Shown piece after piece: positions 51,058 to 59,551 of a DNA stretch of 64,000 nucleotides. Numbering within the stretch: the stretch's first letter is position 1; each line of letters opens with the position of its first letter. The notes beneath the pieces were generated by a model. It made no database searches and was not told the origin of the DNA. It saw only the letters and a program-made list of their open reading frames with translations. This DNA comes from Flavobacterium sp. 9R (GTDB taxonomy: Bacteria > Bacteroidota > Bacteroidia > Flavobacteriales > Flavobacteriaceae): the NCBI RefSeq assembly GCF_902506345.1, contig NZ_LR733413.1, positions 1,769,637 to 1,833,636 on the forward strand. The letters are read 5' to 3'. Both the position numbers and the translations under genes were made by a program.

Positions 51058-53472
51058 ATGAAAATCAAACTAATTACCTTTCTACTACTATGCGTAGTCG
51101 GAATAGGAACGGCACAAAATTCTGGGAAAATCACTGGAAAAATCACCGAAAAAACTTCAAACGCTCCGATATCTTATGCTATCGTTTCAATCAAAGATAA
51201 CGGAAAAGTTATCTCGGGCGCAAACACTGATGACAAGGGTGAATTCACCATCAAGAATTTGGCTTTAAAAAGCTATACTATCGAAATTCAATACATCGGA
51301 TTTAGAAAATACATCGGGTCAGCCATTTTAAGCGAAAACAAAAAAGAAGCTACTTTTAAAGTTAGTTTAGAAGAAGAAGCGACGCAATTGAAAGGCGTAA
51401 ACATCGTAAGCGAACGCTCTACAATCGAACAAAAAATCGACCGAAAAGTAATCACTGTTGGAAAAGATTTGACCACGGCAGGCGCTTCGGCTTCTGACAT
51501 TATGAACAATATTCCCTCAGTAAATGTGGATCAAGACGGAAAACTATCGTTGCGTGGCAATGAAAATGTTCGTGTCTTAATTGACGGTAGACCAACCAAC
51601 ATTGACCCAGCGCAATTGCTAAAACAAATCCCATCGACTTCTATCAAAAAAATAGAATTGATTACCAATCCGAGTGCCAAATACAATCCTGAAGGAATGT
51701 CGGGTATCATCAATATCATCTTGCACAAAAATGCTAATACTGGTTTTAACGGAAGCTTTAGCGGTGGAATTACCTTTGGTGAAACTGCCAAATACAACCA
51801 ATCTTTGGATATGAATTACAAAGTTGGCAAAGTAAATTTCTTTGGTAACGGAGGACGCAACTTTGGTACTTATTTCAACGATGGAAAAATCGCGAGATTG
51901 GATCAAGATCTAGTGCAAAGATTAGATATTTCGAATGAAAATGATTCATTTTTATACAAAGTAGGAATGGACTATTTGATCAACGACCACAATACCTTGT
52001 CATTTTACACCACCCAAAACAAAGCGGATGGAACTGGAAATGTAAACACCAATATTGACTACAACAACGGAGGAACGATTGACAGAATTCTTCAAAAATC
52101 CACTTACGAAGGACCCAATCAAACCGGAACTTACAACTTGGCGTACAAGCATATTTTCAAAAAAGAAGGCCACACACTTGATGTAGAAGCCAACTTTAAC
52201 GATTACAAAGAAACCCAAAGAGCGAGTTTTGATACCGAAACGACTACGACTAACAATTCAAACAGCACTGTTTTTTTCAAAGACAATATCAAAGACGCTC
52301 AAAAACTAAGCACGTTCAACATTGATTACGTTAATCCAATTGACGAAAAATCAACACTTGAAGCTGGTGCCGAAGCCAGAATCACGAGAACAGAAAACAA
52401 CTACAGCACCGGAAATCCATTAGTAGCTCCAGCTGATCAACAATCGAATTACACTTACGATATTGACATTTATTCTGCCTATGCCACTTTTGGTCAAAAA
52501 TTCAAAAATATTAGTTACCAAGTGGGAGCCCGTTTTGAAAGTTATAAAGTAGCAGCCAACTTGAACAGAGGAAAAACCACCTTTGATGACGATTACATTA
52601 CAGTGTATCCTTCTGCGTATTTGACTTATAATTTGAATGAGAAAAATACGTTGCAATTGAGCTATAGCCGTCGTGTGGACCGCCCAGGTTTAGAACAAAC
52701 CAAACCTATTCGTGAATTTGCAACTCCTTTGGTGACTTCTTTTGGAAATCCAGAATTATTGCCTCAATTCACCAATTCGATTGAAGTGAATTACACCAAA
52801 GTTTTAACAAAAGGAAGCATTACCGCTGGGGTGTTCGTGAGAAGCATCAACGACCAAATCAGCCGTATCTTATACCCTGACGAAAATGATCCAAGTGGAC
52901 AAAGACAGATTTTGACCTACACCAACTTCGACAACAATACGGCTTCTGGATTTGAAGTGTCTGCCAATTATAAAATCACCAAATGGTGGGACATACAGCC
53001 AGCTATTGATTTTTCGAGCATCAAACAACAAGGTGTGGTTTTCCAATTCAATCCAACTACCAACACTAGCAAACCTTTGGAAAGAAATGTGACTGTTTCA
53101 GCTTTCAATGGTCGATTGAACTCTAACTTCAAAGCCAACAAACGCTTAAGTTTTTTACTTTTCGGATTCTACAGAGGAAGTGTGGATGGATTGCAAAACA
53201 ACAGCAAAGAAATGTACAAAATTGACAGTGGTGCGCGCTATACTTTGCTAGACAACAAAATGAACATTAGTGTGCGTTTCAACGATATGTTCAACACTAT
53301 GCGTTATGCTTTTGATGCTGAATATCCTTATCCGCAAACTGGAGAATTTACTTGGGAAAGCCAAACAGTATACTTGGGTGTAACCTACGGTTTTGGTGGT
53401 GGAAAAAACAAAAGTCTACAACGCAAACAAAGAGACGACAACACGAATAAAGGAGGCGGAGGTATGTTTTAA
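51058..53472 (+). CDS. TonB-dependent receptor, outer-membrane beta-barrel family
   Basis: The 804-residue protein has a signal peptide (ITFLLLCVVGIGTAQN), a carboxypeptidase-regulatory-like domain at about 22-100 (ISYAIVSIKDNGKVISGANT, FTIKNLALKSYTIEIQYIGF), a plug domain (SASDIMNNIPSVNVDQDGKL, then LIDGRPTNI) and a long barrel typical of the OMP_b-brl_3 group, with DRPGLEQTKPIREF-type segments. It probably imports a TonB-dependent nutrient such as an iron chelate or peptide; substrate unknown. No SusD partner is adjacent, so it is not a polysaccharide SusC. A bidirectional terminator follows. Confidence 0.9.
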   Translation: MKIKLITFLLLCVVGIGTAQNSGKITGKITEKTSNAPISYAIVSIKDNGKVISGANTDDKGEFTIKNLALKSYTIEIQYIGFRKYIGSAILSENKKEATFKVSLEEEATQLKGVNIVSERSTIEQKIDRKVITVGKDLTTAGASASDIMNNIPSVNVDQDGKLSLRGNENVRVLIDGRPTNIDPAQLLKQIPSTSIKKIELITNPSAKYNPEGMSGIINIILHKNANTGFNGSFSGGITFGETAKYNQSLDMNYKVGKVNFFGNGGRNFGTYFNDGKIARLDQDLVQRLDISNENDSFLYKVGMDYLINDHNTLSFYTTQNKADGTGNVNTNIDYNNGGTIDRILQKSTYEGPNQTGTYNLAYKHIFKKEGHTLDVEANFNDYKETQRASFDTETTTTNNSNSTVFFKDNIKDAQKLSTFNIDYVNPIDEKSTLEAGAEARITRTENNYSTGNPLVAPADQQSNYTYDIDIYSAYATFGQKFKNISYQVGARFESYKVAANLNRGKTTFDDDYITVYPSAYLTYNLNEKNTLQLSYSRRVDRPGLEQTKPIREFATPLVTSFGNPELLPQFTNSIEVNYTKVLTKGSITAGVFVRSINDQISRILYPDENDPSGQRQILTYTNFDNNTASGFEVSANYKITKWWDIQPAIDFSSIKQQGVVFQFNPTTNTSKPLERNVTVSAFNGRLNSNFKANKRLSFLLFGFYRGSVDGLQNNSKEMYKIDSGARYTLLDNKMNISVRFNDMFNTMRYAFDAEYPYPQTGEFTWESQTVYLGVTYGFGGGKNKSLQRKQRDDNTNKGGGGMF

Positions 53473-53511
53473 CCCAGAATCCTTTCCTTATTTTTTATTT
53501 TACTTGTAGAA

Positions 53512-53553
53512 AAAGAACCCCTAGAGACTGCCAACTCTAGGGGTTCTTTGTTT
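53512..53553. terminator. Bidirectional terminator between the receptor and the toxin gene
   Basis: AAAGAACCCCTAGAG (53512-53526) pairs perfectly with CTCTAGGGGTTCTTT (53535-53549) over 15 bp with an 8-base loop. T-rich tails occur on both strands. It separates the convergent receptor and toxin-antitoxin transcripts. Confidence 0.9.
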
Positions 53554-53593
53554 TGAAATGAGAAGTATAAAACAATAGTTACAATCTCATTTA

Positions 53594-53911
53594 CTATTTA
53601 GTTCTCTTGATTTTGATTGGATTTTGTCTAGTATCAAAAACATCAACTACTTCAATCGTATTCAGTTGACTATTGACGAAATAAATGATTTTATAATTTT
53701 TAAAAACTATATATCGAAACTCCTTATCACTATTTTTCAACAATTCTTCCTCTTGTCCAATTGTCGGTTGAAGCTTTAACCTCAACGTTTCATTTACAAT
53801 TCCCGTGACAAGTTTTCTAGCAATAGCAACACTGGCTTTGTCTTTGTAGTATTCAAAAATATTTTTCAACTCATTCTTAGAAAAATCGGTCCACTTGACT
53901 TTTAACTCCAT
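53594..53911 (-). CDS. RelE/ParE family toxin
   Basis: The 105-residue protein has the ParE/RelE fold signature: VKWTDFSKNELKNIFEYYKD at the start, ARKLVTGIVNETLRLKLQPT in the helical hairpin, and EFRYIVFKNYKIIYFVNSQL with the following DVFDTRQNP at the C-terminus. ParE-type toxins attack gyrase and RelE-type toxins cleave mRNA; the sequence alone does not settle which. It overlaps the antitoxin gene by ten bases (the toxin ATG is inside the antitoxin's last codons), as in type II modules. Confidence 0.88.
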   Translation of the reverse strand: MELKVKWTDFSKNELKNIFEYYKDKASVAIARKLVTGIVNETLRLKLQPTIGQEEELLKNSDKEFRYIVFKNYKIIYFVNSQLNTIEVVDVFDTRQNPIKIKRTK

Positions 53912-54138
53912 TTTTCAATTTCTGTTAAAAGGTCATTCGCATCTGTTACTTTACCATTTTTAACATCTTCCAAAGACTTATTAATTCTTTTATGAAATTC
54001 ATCTACTGTCATTGGATTCAGTTCTTCCTCATTCGCAGCTGTGTTCCTAAGCAACTTTTCAAATTGAGCAATCGTTTTCTCACTCTCTAATTTTAGAAAG
54101 TCTTGGATGAAATTTAATTTTCGTGTTTGTAAATCCAT
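53902..54138 (-). CDS. Antitoxin of a type II toxin-antitoxin pair
   Basis: The 78-residue protein is charged and helical: MDLQTRKLNFIQDFLKLESE, then EEELNPMTVDEFHKRINKSL and KVTDANDLLTEIEKWS. It has no obvious DNA-binding domain at this resolution. The pattern fits the small antitoxins paired with RelE/ParE toxins in Flavobacteria (addiction-module component type). It precedes and overlaps the toxin gene. A TAATTTTG -7 box at 54155-54162 lies just upstream. Confidence 0.8.
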   Translation of the reverse strand: MDLQTRKLNFIQDFLKLESEKTIAQFEKLLRNTAANEEELNPMTVDEFHKRINKSLEDVKNGKVTDANDLLTEIEKWS

Positions 54139-54154
54139 TTTCCAATCTTTTTTT

Positions 54155-54162
54155 CAAAATTA
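54155..54162 (-). promoter_or_regulatory. Candidate -7 box of the toxin-antitoxin pair
   Basis: Reads TAATTTTG on the minus strand, an exact TAnnTTTG match 17 bases before the antitoxin start. No -33 TTG at normal spacing. Confidence 0.35.
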
Positions 54163-54307
54163 CAAATTAAAATAACTCCTAAATTGCTTTATGACTATTT
54201 TAAAAATAAAGATTATACAACCTAATGAATTAAAAGACATTTTTTAGATAACTTTTGCTCTAAAAACGAACAATAAAAGGCTACCTAAAGTAAGGAAAAT
54301 ACAACCG

Positions 54308-54757
54308 CTATTCTTCACGCAACAACTCCACTAACTTAGTCAATGTTTTTTGAAAAGCTAAAAGCTCCTCTTGGCTGACAGAAGCATTGGCAAAAGATTC
54401 CATAATTTTTTGCGGAATGCAAACGGCTTGTTCTTTGAGTGCTTGCCCACTTGCTGATAAAGTAACCAAAACGGCTCGCTCATCTTTCGAAGAACGTGAC
54501 CTAGAGAGCAATTCCTTTTGTTCGAGGCGTTTCAAAAGAGGCGTCAACGTATTCGATTCTAAAGCCAAACGAGTGCCTATTTCAGTTACAGTTTGTGCGT
54601 CCGTTTCCCATAAAACCAGTAACACTAAATACTGCGGATACGTAATCCCCAGGTCTTCCAAAAAAGGAGTATACAGCTTTGTGGTCAAACGCGAAGCCGC
54701 ATACAACGGAAAACAAAGTTGGTTCTCGAGATATAACGTGCTAAAATCTTTTTCCAT
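54308..54757 (-). CDS. MarR family regulator, OhrR type
   Basis: Redox-sensing winged-helix repressor. The 149-residue protein starts MEKDFSTLYLENQLCFPLYA with the peroxide-sensing Cys15 in the OhrR-specific LENQLCFxLY context. ITYPQYLVLLVLWETDAQTV follows, then LTPLLKRLEQKELLSRSRSS, DERAVLVTLS and a second Cys near residue 112 in KEQAVCIPQK. In known OhrR proteins oxidation of the N-terminal Cys by organic peroxide releases DNA. It lies two bases downstream of the DoxX-glutathione peroxidase gene, which is the likely target; a palindrome upstream of that gene could be the operator. Confidence 0.92.
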   Translation of the reverse strand: MEKDFSTLYLENQLCFPLYAASRLTTKLYTPFLEDLGITYPQYLVLLVLWETDAQTVTEIGTRLALESNTLTPLLKRLEQKELLSRSRSSKDERAVLVTLSASGQALKEQAVCIPQKIMESFANASVSQEELLAFQKTLTKLVELLREE

Positions 54758-54759
54758 TG

Positions 54760-55662
54760 TTAGAGGATTTCTTGAAGGTATTTTTCGATGGCTTCAGGGG
54801 TTGTAATCGGTGCAAAACGTTGTACAGGACGTCCATTTTTATCGATGACAAATTTAGTGAAATTCCATTTTATTGTACTTCCCAAAATACCTCCTAAACT
54901 TGCTTTCAAATACACAAACAAAGGATGCGCTTGGCTTCCATTTACCTCAACTTTCGAAAACATTGGAAAACTAACACCGTAATTGACTTGACAAAAGGTT
55001 TCAATTTCTGTCGCACTTCCCTTTTCTTGCTTCCCGAATTGGTTACAAGGAAATCCCAAAATTACCAACCCTTGGCTCTCATATTTTTGATACAACTTTT
55101 CAAGACCTTCGTATTGAGGCGTCAATCCACATTGACTAGCGGTGTTGACAACGAGTACTGTTTTTCCTTTATAAGCACTCATTGGAATTCGTTTGCCTTG
55201 AATGGATTCAGCTTCAAAATCATAAAAAGACTGTTGCGAAATAGCCTTTCTCTTTTTCAATAAATAAGCCAAAACTCCAGTGGACCAAAGTGCCCAAAGC
55301 ACTAAAACGGGTTGAAAAAACAAACGAATCAAACGCTTGTTATCGGTATTCAATCCGAAAGAATCGATGCCGTAATAGTATTGTGAAAGATTCCCCGGAA
55401 AAATCAAAATAAAGAATATCCCAAGCGCTATTCCAACGTATATTTTTTGACTCACCCAAAAAATAAGTGCCAATCCCAATGCCATCTCGACTATCCCAGA
55501 AGACAACACCACAAAATCCATAAAACCAAGGTCTGTTGTAAGCCATTTGGGAACTTGTGCTAAAAATGCCGTTCTGTTAAATGTTAAGTGACTTACACCT
55601 GCGTAAGTCATAAATGCGCCCAAAAGAATGCGCATACTGTTTTGAAAGAATGTTGTTTTCAT
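54760..55662 (-). CDS. DoxX-like membrane domain fused to glutathione peroxidase
   Basis: From ATG 55662 the protein has 300 residues. Residues about 1-135 are a four-helix DoxX-like membrane domain (MRILLGAFMTYAGVSHLTFN, then FMDFVVLSSGIVEMALGLAL). Residues 145-300 are a glutathione peroxidase domain with peroxidatic Cys178 in VVNTASQCGLTPQYEGLEKL (Cys, not selenocysteine), GFPCNQFGKQE (Cys206, Gln208) and WNFTKFVIDKNG (Trp266, Asn267). The catalytic tetrad is complete. It would reduce peroxides, probably lipid hydroperoxides, at the membrane with thioredoxin as donor. The longer start at 55788 adds 42 unconserved residues. The OhrR gene follows two bases later. Confidence 0.9.
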   Translation of the reverse strand: MKTTFFQNSMRILLGAFMTYAGVSHLTFNRTAFLAQVPKWLTTDLGFMDFVVLSSGIVEMALGLALIFWVSQKIYVGIALGIFFILIFPGNLSQYYYGIDSFGLNTDNKRLIRLFFQPVLVLWALWSTGVLAYLLKKRKAISQQSFYDFEAESIQGKRIPMSAYKGKTVLVVNTASQCGLTPQYEGLEKLYQKYESQGLVILGFPCNQFGKQEKGSATEIETFCQVNYGVSFPMFSKVEVNGSQAHPLFVYLKASLGGILGSTIKWNFTKFVIDKNGRPVQRFAPITTPEAIEKYLQEIL

Positions 55663-55683
55663 TATTTTATCTTTTACGATTAA

Positions 55684-55695
55684 ATCGTGTGCGAT
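55684..55695. promoter_or_regulatory. Candidate OhrR operator
   Basis: ATCGTGTGCGAT, an inverted repeat ATCG-N4-CGAT, 22 bases upstream of the DoxX-peroxidase start. A second palindrome ATACAAATGTAT lies at 55694-55705. Operators of OhrR/MarR proteins are often AT-rich palindromes with this core. Assignment is inferred from position and symmetry only. Confidence 0.45.
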
Positions 55696-55786
55696 ACAAA
55701 TGTATGCGTTTTTTAAATAAAAAAACACACCCTTTAGAAATAAATACAATGTCAAACTTTTATTGGACAACCCTTTACTGGAAACC

Positions 55787-56016
55787 ACTTTGAAAATGGC
55801 ACGCAGATGACGCAGATTTAAACAGATTCAATATAAAACAAACCAGCGAAAATTCGTACCATCCGTGTCATCAGCTTTCTAATAATAATAAATTTTATAC
55901 TTTGGCTTCGACAACTTGTTATTGAAAATACTTTGAAAATGGCACGCAGATGACGCAGATTTAAACAGATTCAATATAAAAACAAACCAGCGAAAATCCG
56001 TACCATCCGTGTCATC
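55787..56016. repeat. Two direct copies of an 86-base hairpin-forming repeat
   Basis: Copies at 55787-55872 and 55930-56016 match closely, differing by one inserted A and a few substitutions. Each contains ATGACGCAGATTT near the left and an imperfect reverse complement (ATCCGT..., GTGTCATC) near the right, so each can form a hairpin. Similar GCAGATGACGCAGATT repeats are scattered through many Bacteroidetes genomes. They fill most of the 373-base gap between the DoxX-peroxidase gene and the monooxygenase gene. Confidence 0.75.
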
Positions 56017-56035
56017 CGCGTTCTAGTTTTAAATC

Positions 56036-57484
56036 TTACTGCTTTTTGCGTTTGAGTATTCGTCCTCGCGGTTCATCCGATTCATAAAGTACGATATCCG
56101 AATGCAGAAATTCGGCGGCGGCGGCAGAATCCTTGACTTTAACAGCACTTCGGGCAATCATCTCAGCTTCAAAGGGGAGCAAAACACTTTTTCGCAATCC
56201 TACTGTCCTCCATTGAGAAGAAGGTTTACAGCCTTTGGTGATGCCACGAGCCAACGCCAAAGCATCCAACAAAGCTTGATTCGCTCCTTGCCCTTTAAAC
56301 GGACTCATAGGATGTGCAGCATCGCCGATCAAAGTGCTATTTCCTGCGTTCTCAAACTGAGCTGTGGTCAACAAAGTTCTATCATATACGGGATAACCCG
56401 ATACCTGAGCAGCCGCTGTGGCATCGACTATTTGTGGAATTGGAGAATGCCATTGCGTTCTTCGAGACGCTTCTTCCTTCAAGGCTTGTGCACCTTGTGC
56501 GCTTAATTTTTTGGCCTCGGATTCTTCCATCGGGAAACTCAATTGCCACATCACCGAATCTTCTGTAAAAGGCATAATGTAGATACGTTCGTGACCATTC
56601 GCCGTCTGAAAAACAGTAGCCGAATCCAACAACTCTGAAGTTAGGGTTGGCAGGGCATCCAAAGGACAAATTCCTAAAATCACAAGACAACCCAAATAAC
56701 GCAAAGGAGTAACTTCCTCTCCAATCAATTGCTGACGGACGACGCTTCGAATCCCATCGGCACCCACGACCAAATCGGTTGCAATTGTTTTGATTTGCGC
56801 ACCGACTTGAAAACGCAACTGGATTTTACCCGAAGCTTCCTCTTGAAAATCGAGCAATTGATGTCCCCATTGTATGTTGTCCTTCCCTCCGAGTTGCTCC
56901 ACTAGTGCCAAACGTAACGCTTGTCGCGCAATATGAATGTTGGAACGTTTGGTGTATTTTTTTTCGGTTGGCTGCACCCATTTTCTCATCCCCCACTCGC
57001 CTACAACTGTTCCGTCAGTCTTATGGACCAAATGCCGTGTAGAAACCACGCCTTCGGTCAAAGAAAAAATCCCAAAACCTTCTATGGCTTTACTCGCTTG
57101 CTGCAAGGTCAGTCCATAGCCTTGCGAACGGGCCTCAAAGTGGGTGTCACGCTCAAAAAGCGTAAACGGAATGCCGCGATGCAAACAAGCTACAGCCAAC
57201 GCCACGCCACCAATTCCGCCACCAATAATGGCGATATGGGGATAGTTTTCATAATCTACTACAGGAAAATTTTCTGATGGAAGCAATCCCGAACCACCGC
57301 ATAACGAACAAGACACCAAAGGGGCTTTAGGCGCTTCAGGCAAAGCCACTTCACCAGCAACCGTGAGTTTGGCTACCAACTGCTGATATTGCAATCGCAC
57401 TTTTTTACGAAGTCTTTGACTTTTCTTGCCTTGCCCCTGACAGTCTGGACAACTGCTCCAGCAAGGCGTATTCTTTTTATCCAT
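56036..57484 (-). CDS. FAD-dependent monooxygenase with N-terminal CxxCxGxG pair
   Basis: Class A flavoprotein hydroxylase of 482 residues. Residues 1-75 carry two DnaJ-type motifs, C12-P-D-C-Q-G-Q-G and C59-S-L-C-G-G-S-G, which could bind one zinc. From residue 82 follows the Rossmann FAD motif HIAIIGGGIGGVALAVA, ERDTHFEARSQGYGLTLQQA, the DG motif LVVGADGIRSVVRQQ and the GD motif LIGDAAHPMSPFKGQGANQA. The C-terminus ends in a basic tail. It would hydroxylate an aromatic or polyketide-like substrate using NAD(P)H and oxygen. The gene is GC-richer than its neighbours, which with the flanking repeats hints at horizontal acquisition. Confidence 0.9.
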   Translation of the reverse strand: MDKKNTPCWSSCPDCQGQGKKSQRLRKKVRLQYQQLVAKLTVAGEVALPEAPKAPLVSCSLCGGSGLLPSENFPVVDYENYPHIAIIGGGIGGVALAVACLHRGIPFTLFERDTHFEARSQGYGLTLQQASKAIEGFGIFSLTEGVVSTRHLVHKTDGTVVGEWGMRKWVQPTEKKYTKRSNIHIARQALRLALVEQLGGKDNIQWGHQLLDFQEEASGKIQLRFQVGAQIKTIATDLVVGADGIRSVVRQQLIGEEVTPLRYLGCLVILGICPLDALPTLTSELLDSATVFQTANGHERIYIMPFTEDSVMWQLSFPMEESEAKKLSAQGAQALKEEASRRTQWHSPIPQIVDATAAAQVSGYPVYDRTLLTTAQFENAGNSTLIGDAAHPMSPFKGQGANQALLDALALARGITKGCKPSSQWRTVGLRKSVLLPFEAEMIARSAVKVKDSAAAAEFLHSDIVLYESDEPRGRILKRKKQ

Positions 57485-57689
57485 ATCCTATTCAACTACT
57501 CAACAGTATTGGGTGCAAAAATAGCGATAAAAAACGAGTCGGTTTTTTAGAGTTGCTGTACTACTAGGAAGGGACAAATAAAAAGCAGGAATAGTAAAGT
57601 ACTGCATCTGATGTTGAGCTGAAGAAGCATTGGCGCCAACAGTAATTTTATTAATAGAAGCAGCACTTCTTTGCGCACCACACGAGTCG

Positions 57690-57868
57690 TCCCGCTTTAC
57701 GTTATATCTTGCTTGCCGAACCCCGGCAAGCAAGGATGCCACTGCAATCCTTTAGATTTGCTAAATAAATTTAAAGTACTTTTAATCAACAACCAAACTG
57801 ACAAAGTGAACCTTCTCTTCGATCAAAGTTAGCTACTTATGCCCCGATTAGGACTTTGTCAGTTTTAT
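57690..57868 (-). repeat. Dispersed hairpin element, long form (copy F)
   Basis: Inverted counterpart of the copy at 1-222. On the minus strand it has the same 130-base extension with only two differences, the 13-bp inverted repeat (57795-57807 with 57853-57865), then a core stem of 11 bp (57708-57718 with 57724-57734) and ATAACGTAAAGCGGGA. The stem sequence (GCTTGCCG) differs from copy E (GTTGCCG) but stays paired. The terminal GCTCCTAAAA box is not recognisable on this copy, so the lower boundary is uncertain. Confidence 0.8.
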
Positions 57869-58353
57869 TGAATAAAGAAACCTATCTTGATAAATTTATG
57901 ATGTTTACGAATAAAAATAACTTATGAAAGGCACAACAAACCTTCGTGTAATTCTTATTCGAAGGCTTGTTATGTCTTTTTTTTAAACTAAAAAATAAAT
58001 GAATTTTTAGTTTGTATATATCATAGTAATCGGGGCTAAGCGAGTACGTTTTGTTTTCATAACCCAATACCAAATTATATAAAAACAAAAAACCACAAAA
58101 TAGCCCAAGGTAATTTTGTAGTTTTCTTTACCCTTTTGAAGAGGTAATCATTCTAAAGATAGTTATCGTAAAAAGTCGTGAGACTTTTATCGTGTTTACG
58201 GACATCGACATAATTTAAAATAGCTCGAAGTCAGAGACGTTCGAGCAGCATACGCAATAAATTTATTTAGAAGTAAGAACACTTCAGGATGTATACAAAG
58301 CTATTTAAGTAAATTCAAAAGATTTTATAGAAGGCCTGAGTAAAAATACTTTT
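57869..58353. other. Gene-poor region with element remnants
   Basis: About 485 bases without a credible gene. At 58028-58037 the sequence ATCGGGGCTA is the reverse complement of the 5' box of the dispersed element, an isolated remnant. The rest, about 58090-58350, has stops in all frames and no recognised motif. A decayed gene is possible but not demonstrable. Confidence 0.5.
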
Positions 58354-58962
58354 CTACTTGAACTTTATCGAAACAATAAAATAATGAGGAATATTAAAAT
58401 GCTCACCCAATTTTTCAGGTGCAATATCGGATTGTGCGACTTCACAATAAGAACCTGAACCGTCTTTATGTATAGTAGGGGTTATAATTCCAAAAACAGC
58501 ATTTTTCTTTTGAAAATCAATAGTCACCTCTTTTTTACCTCCAAAAAAGTCTTTTAATGCATATTCATCTGAATCGCTATACAATTTAAAGTAATACTTT
58601 TTACTCCCGAACTTCTTTCCTCTTATATAGGTTTTTAATTTTCCATCACTTAGTTTGAAAAAGAAACTTAAAGATTCGCTATTTGACTCAATTTTAAAAT
58701 AATCACTGTCTGAACTATCAAAAAGAGAACTAGTCCTAATGAGTTTACCATTTTTGAATTCTTCAAGACTCACTTCATAATGCTTTCCTTTTAGCTCTTC
58801 ACTTGCAAAGTTTAATCGCTCGGTGTAAATTTTCTCAAAATCCATTAAGTTTTGAATTTCTTGGTTTTCACTTCCGTAGCTGTTCGTCATTGTAATGGAT
58901 TTTTGACTGTAATGCAGCTGCGTTACACTAAACAATAAAAATAGCAGTACTCTTTTTTTCAT
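58354..58962 (-). CDS. Exported protein of unknown function
   Basis: The 202-residue protein starts with a signal peptide (VLLFLLFSVTQLHYSQ, cleavage near residue 19). The mature part is rich in Lys, Ser and aromatic residues with beta-type alternation and no membrane segment: SLSFFFKLSDGKLKTYIRGK, then KKEVTIDFQKKNAVFGIITP. It ends in IPHYFIVSIKFK. I recognise no domain. It is the first of four minus-strand hypotheticals in this AT-rich region; the next gene's start is 74 bases away across a GC-rich repeat. Confidence 0.65.
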   Translation of the reverse strand: MKKRVLLFLLFSVTQLHYSQKSITMTNSYGSENQEIQNLMDFEKIYTERLNFASEELKGKHYEVSLEEFKNGKLIRTSSLFDSSDSDYFKIESNSESLSFFFKLSDGKLKTYIRGKKFGSKKYYFKLYSDSDEYALKDFFGGKKEVTIDFQKKNAVFGIITPTIHKDGSGSYCEVAQSDIAPEKLGEHFNIPHYFIVSIKFK

Positions 58963-58990
58963 TTTCTTATTTTAGGTTTCGGGTTAAATT

Positions 58991-59027
58991 GTTATGGGCA
59001 CGAGCGGGACGCTCGCGCTAGCGAGGG
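58991..59027 (+). repeat. Short GC-rich repeat, copy 1
   Basis: GTTATGGGCACGAGCGGGAC followed by GCTCGCGCTAGCGAGG, which contains GCTCGCG/CGAGC-type palindromes. A related copy occurs at 60350-60386. It stands out as GC-rich in an otherwise AT-rich stretch, directly upstream of the 202-residue protein gene and downstream of the 171-residue one. Confidence 0.6.
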
Positions 59028-59035
59028 GGGAAACG

Positions 59036-59551
59036 CTACTTTCTTAGTAATGCATTCCCTCGAAATGTTTTATACTCTGAAAAAATGGTGATTCCCAGAA
59101 TTTTCCAATCCATTTTTCCTCTGACTAAGTAGGAACAGTAATTTTTATCTTTTTGTTTGTCGATATCTACGTTTTCAACATTCCAATTTGTACCACTTAT
59201 AATACCAGACCTATGACAGTTTGCATTTAAGATTATTAATTCAGTTCCTTTTTCACCAACAATTATTGACAATCCAATCTTAGATATTAAATTATCTTCT
59301 AATAAAACTTCATGAAAAAATGAATTCCCATTAAAAGTTTTTTTAGGATTTGTCTGGTTTAAAAAATCAATATTCTTATCTGCTAAATTTTTATCATTTG
59401 AGTTTGACATAAATGATAACAAACCTAAAACAAAAACTAAGGATGCTAGAAATCCTACTTCCTCTTTAATAAGCTTTACTGATTTAAAACAAATAACAAT
59501 GAAGTACAAAAGCAGTATTCCATTAAATATCCCCCAAATTAATTCAAACAT
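59036..59551 (-). CDS. Hypothetical protein with N-terminal membrane segments
   Basis: The 171-residue protein has two hydrophobic segments near its N-terminus (FELIWGIFNGILLLYFIVIC and EVGFLASLVFVLGLLSFMSN) and a soluble C-terminal part of about 110 residues. That part has a few charged segments (LDNLISKIGLSIIVGEKGTE-like) and ends NALLRK. No known domain was recognised. It may be an inner-membrane protein with an exposed beta domain. Gene calls in this region rest mostly on length and codon pattern. Confidence 0.6.
   Translation of the reverse strand: MFELIWGIFNGILLLYFIVICFKSVKLIKEEVGFLASLVFVLGLLSFMSNSNDKNLADKNIDFLNQTNPKKTFNGNSFFHEVLLEDNLISKIGLSIIVGEKGTELIILNANCHRSGIISGTNWNVENVDIDKQKDKNYCSYLVRGKMDWKILGITIFSEYKTFRGNALLRK

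Noticed and set aside
57500-57742. Open reading frame of 80 codons on the minus strand
   Set aside because: It covers part of the long hairpin element and has no recognisable start or motif.
57882-58088. Open reading frame of 68 codons on the minus strand
   Set aside because: Very low complexity, covers an element remnant, and has no match to any family I know.
58090-58350. Possible decayed gene between the long element and the 202-residue protein
   Set aside because: A few stretches resemble GIY-YIG endonuclease fragments when frameshifts are allowed, but no consistent motif is present; too weak to call a pseudogene.
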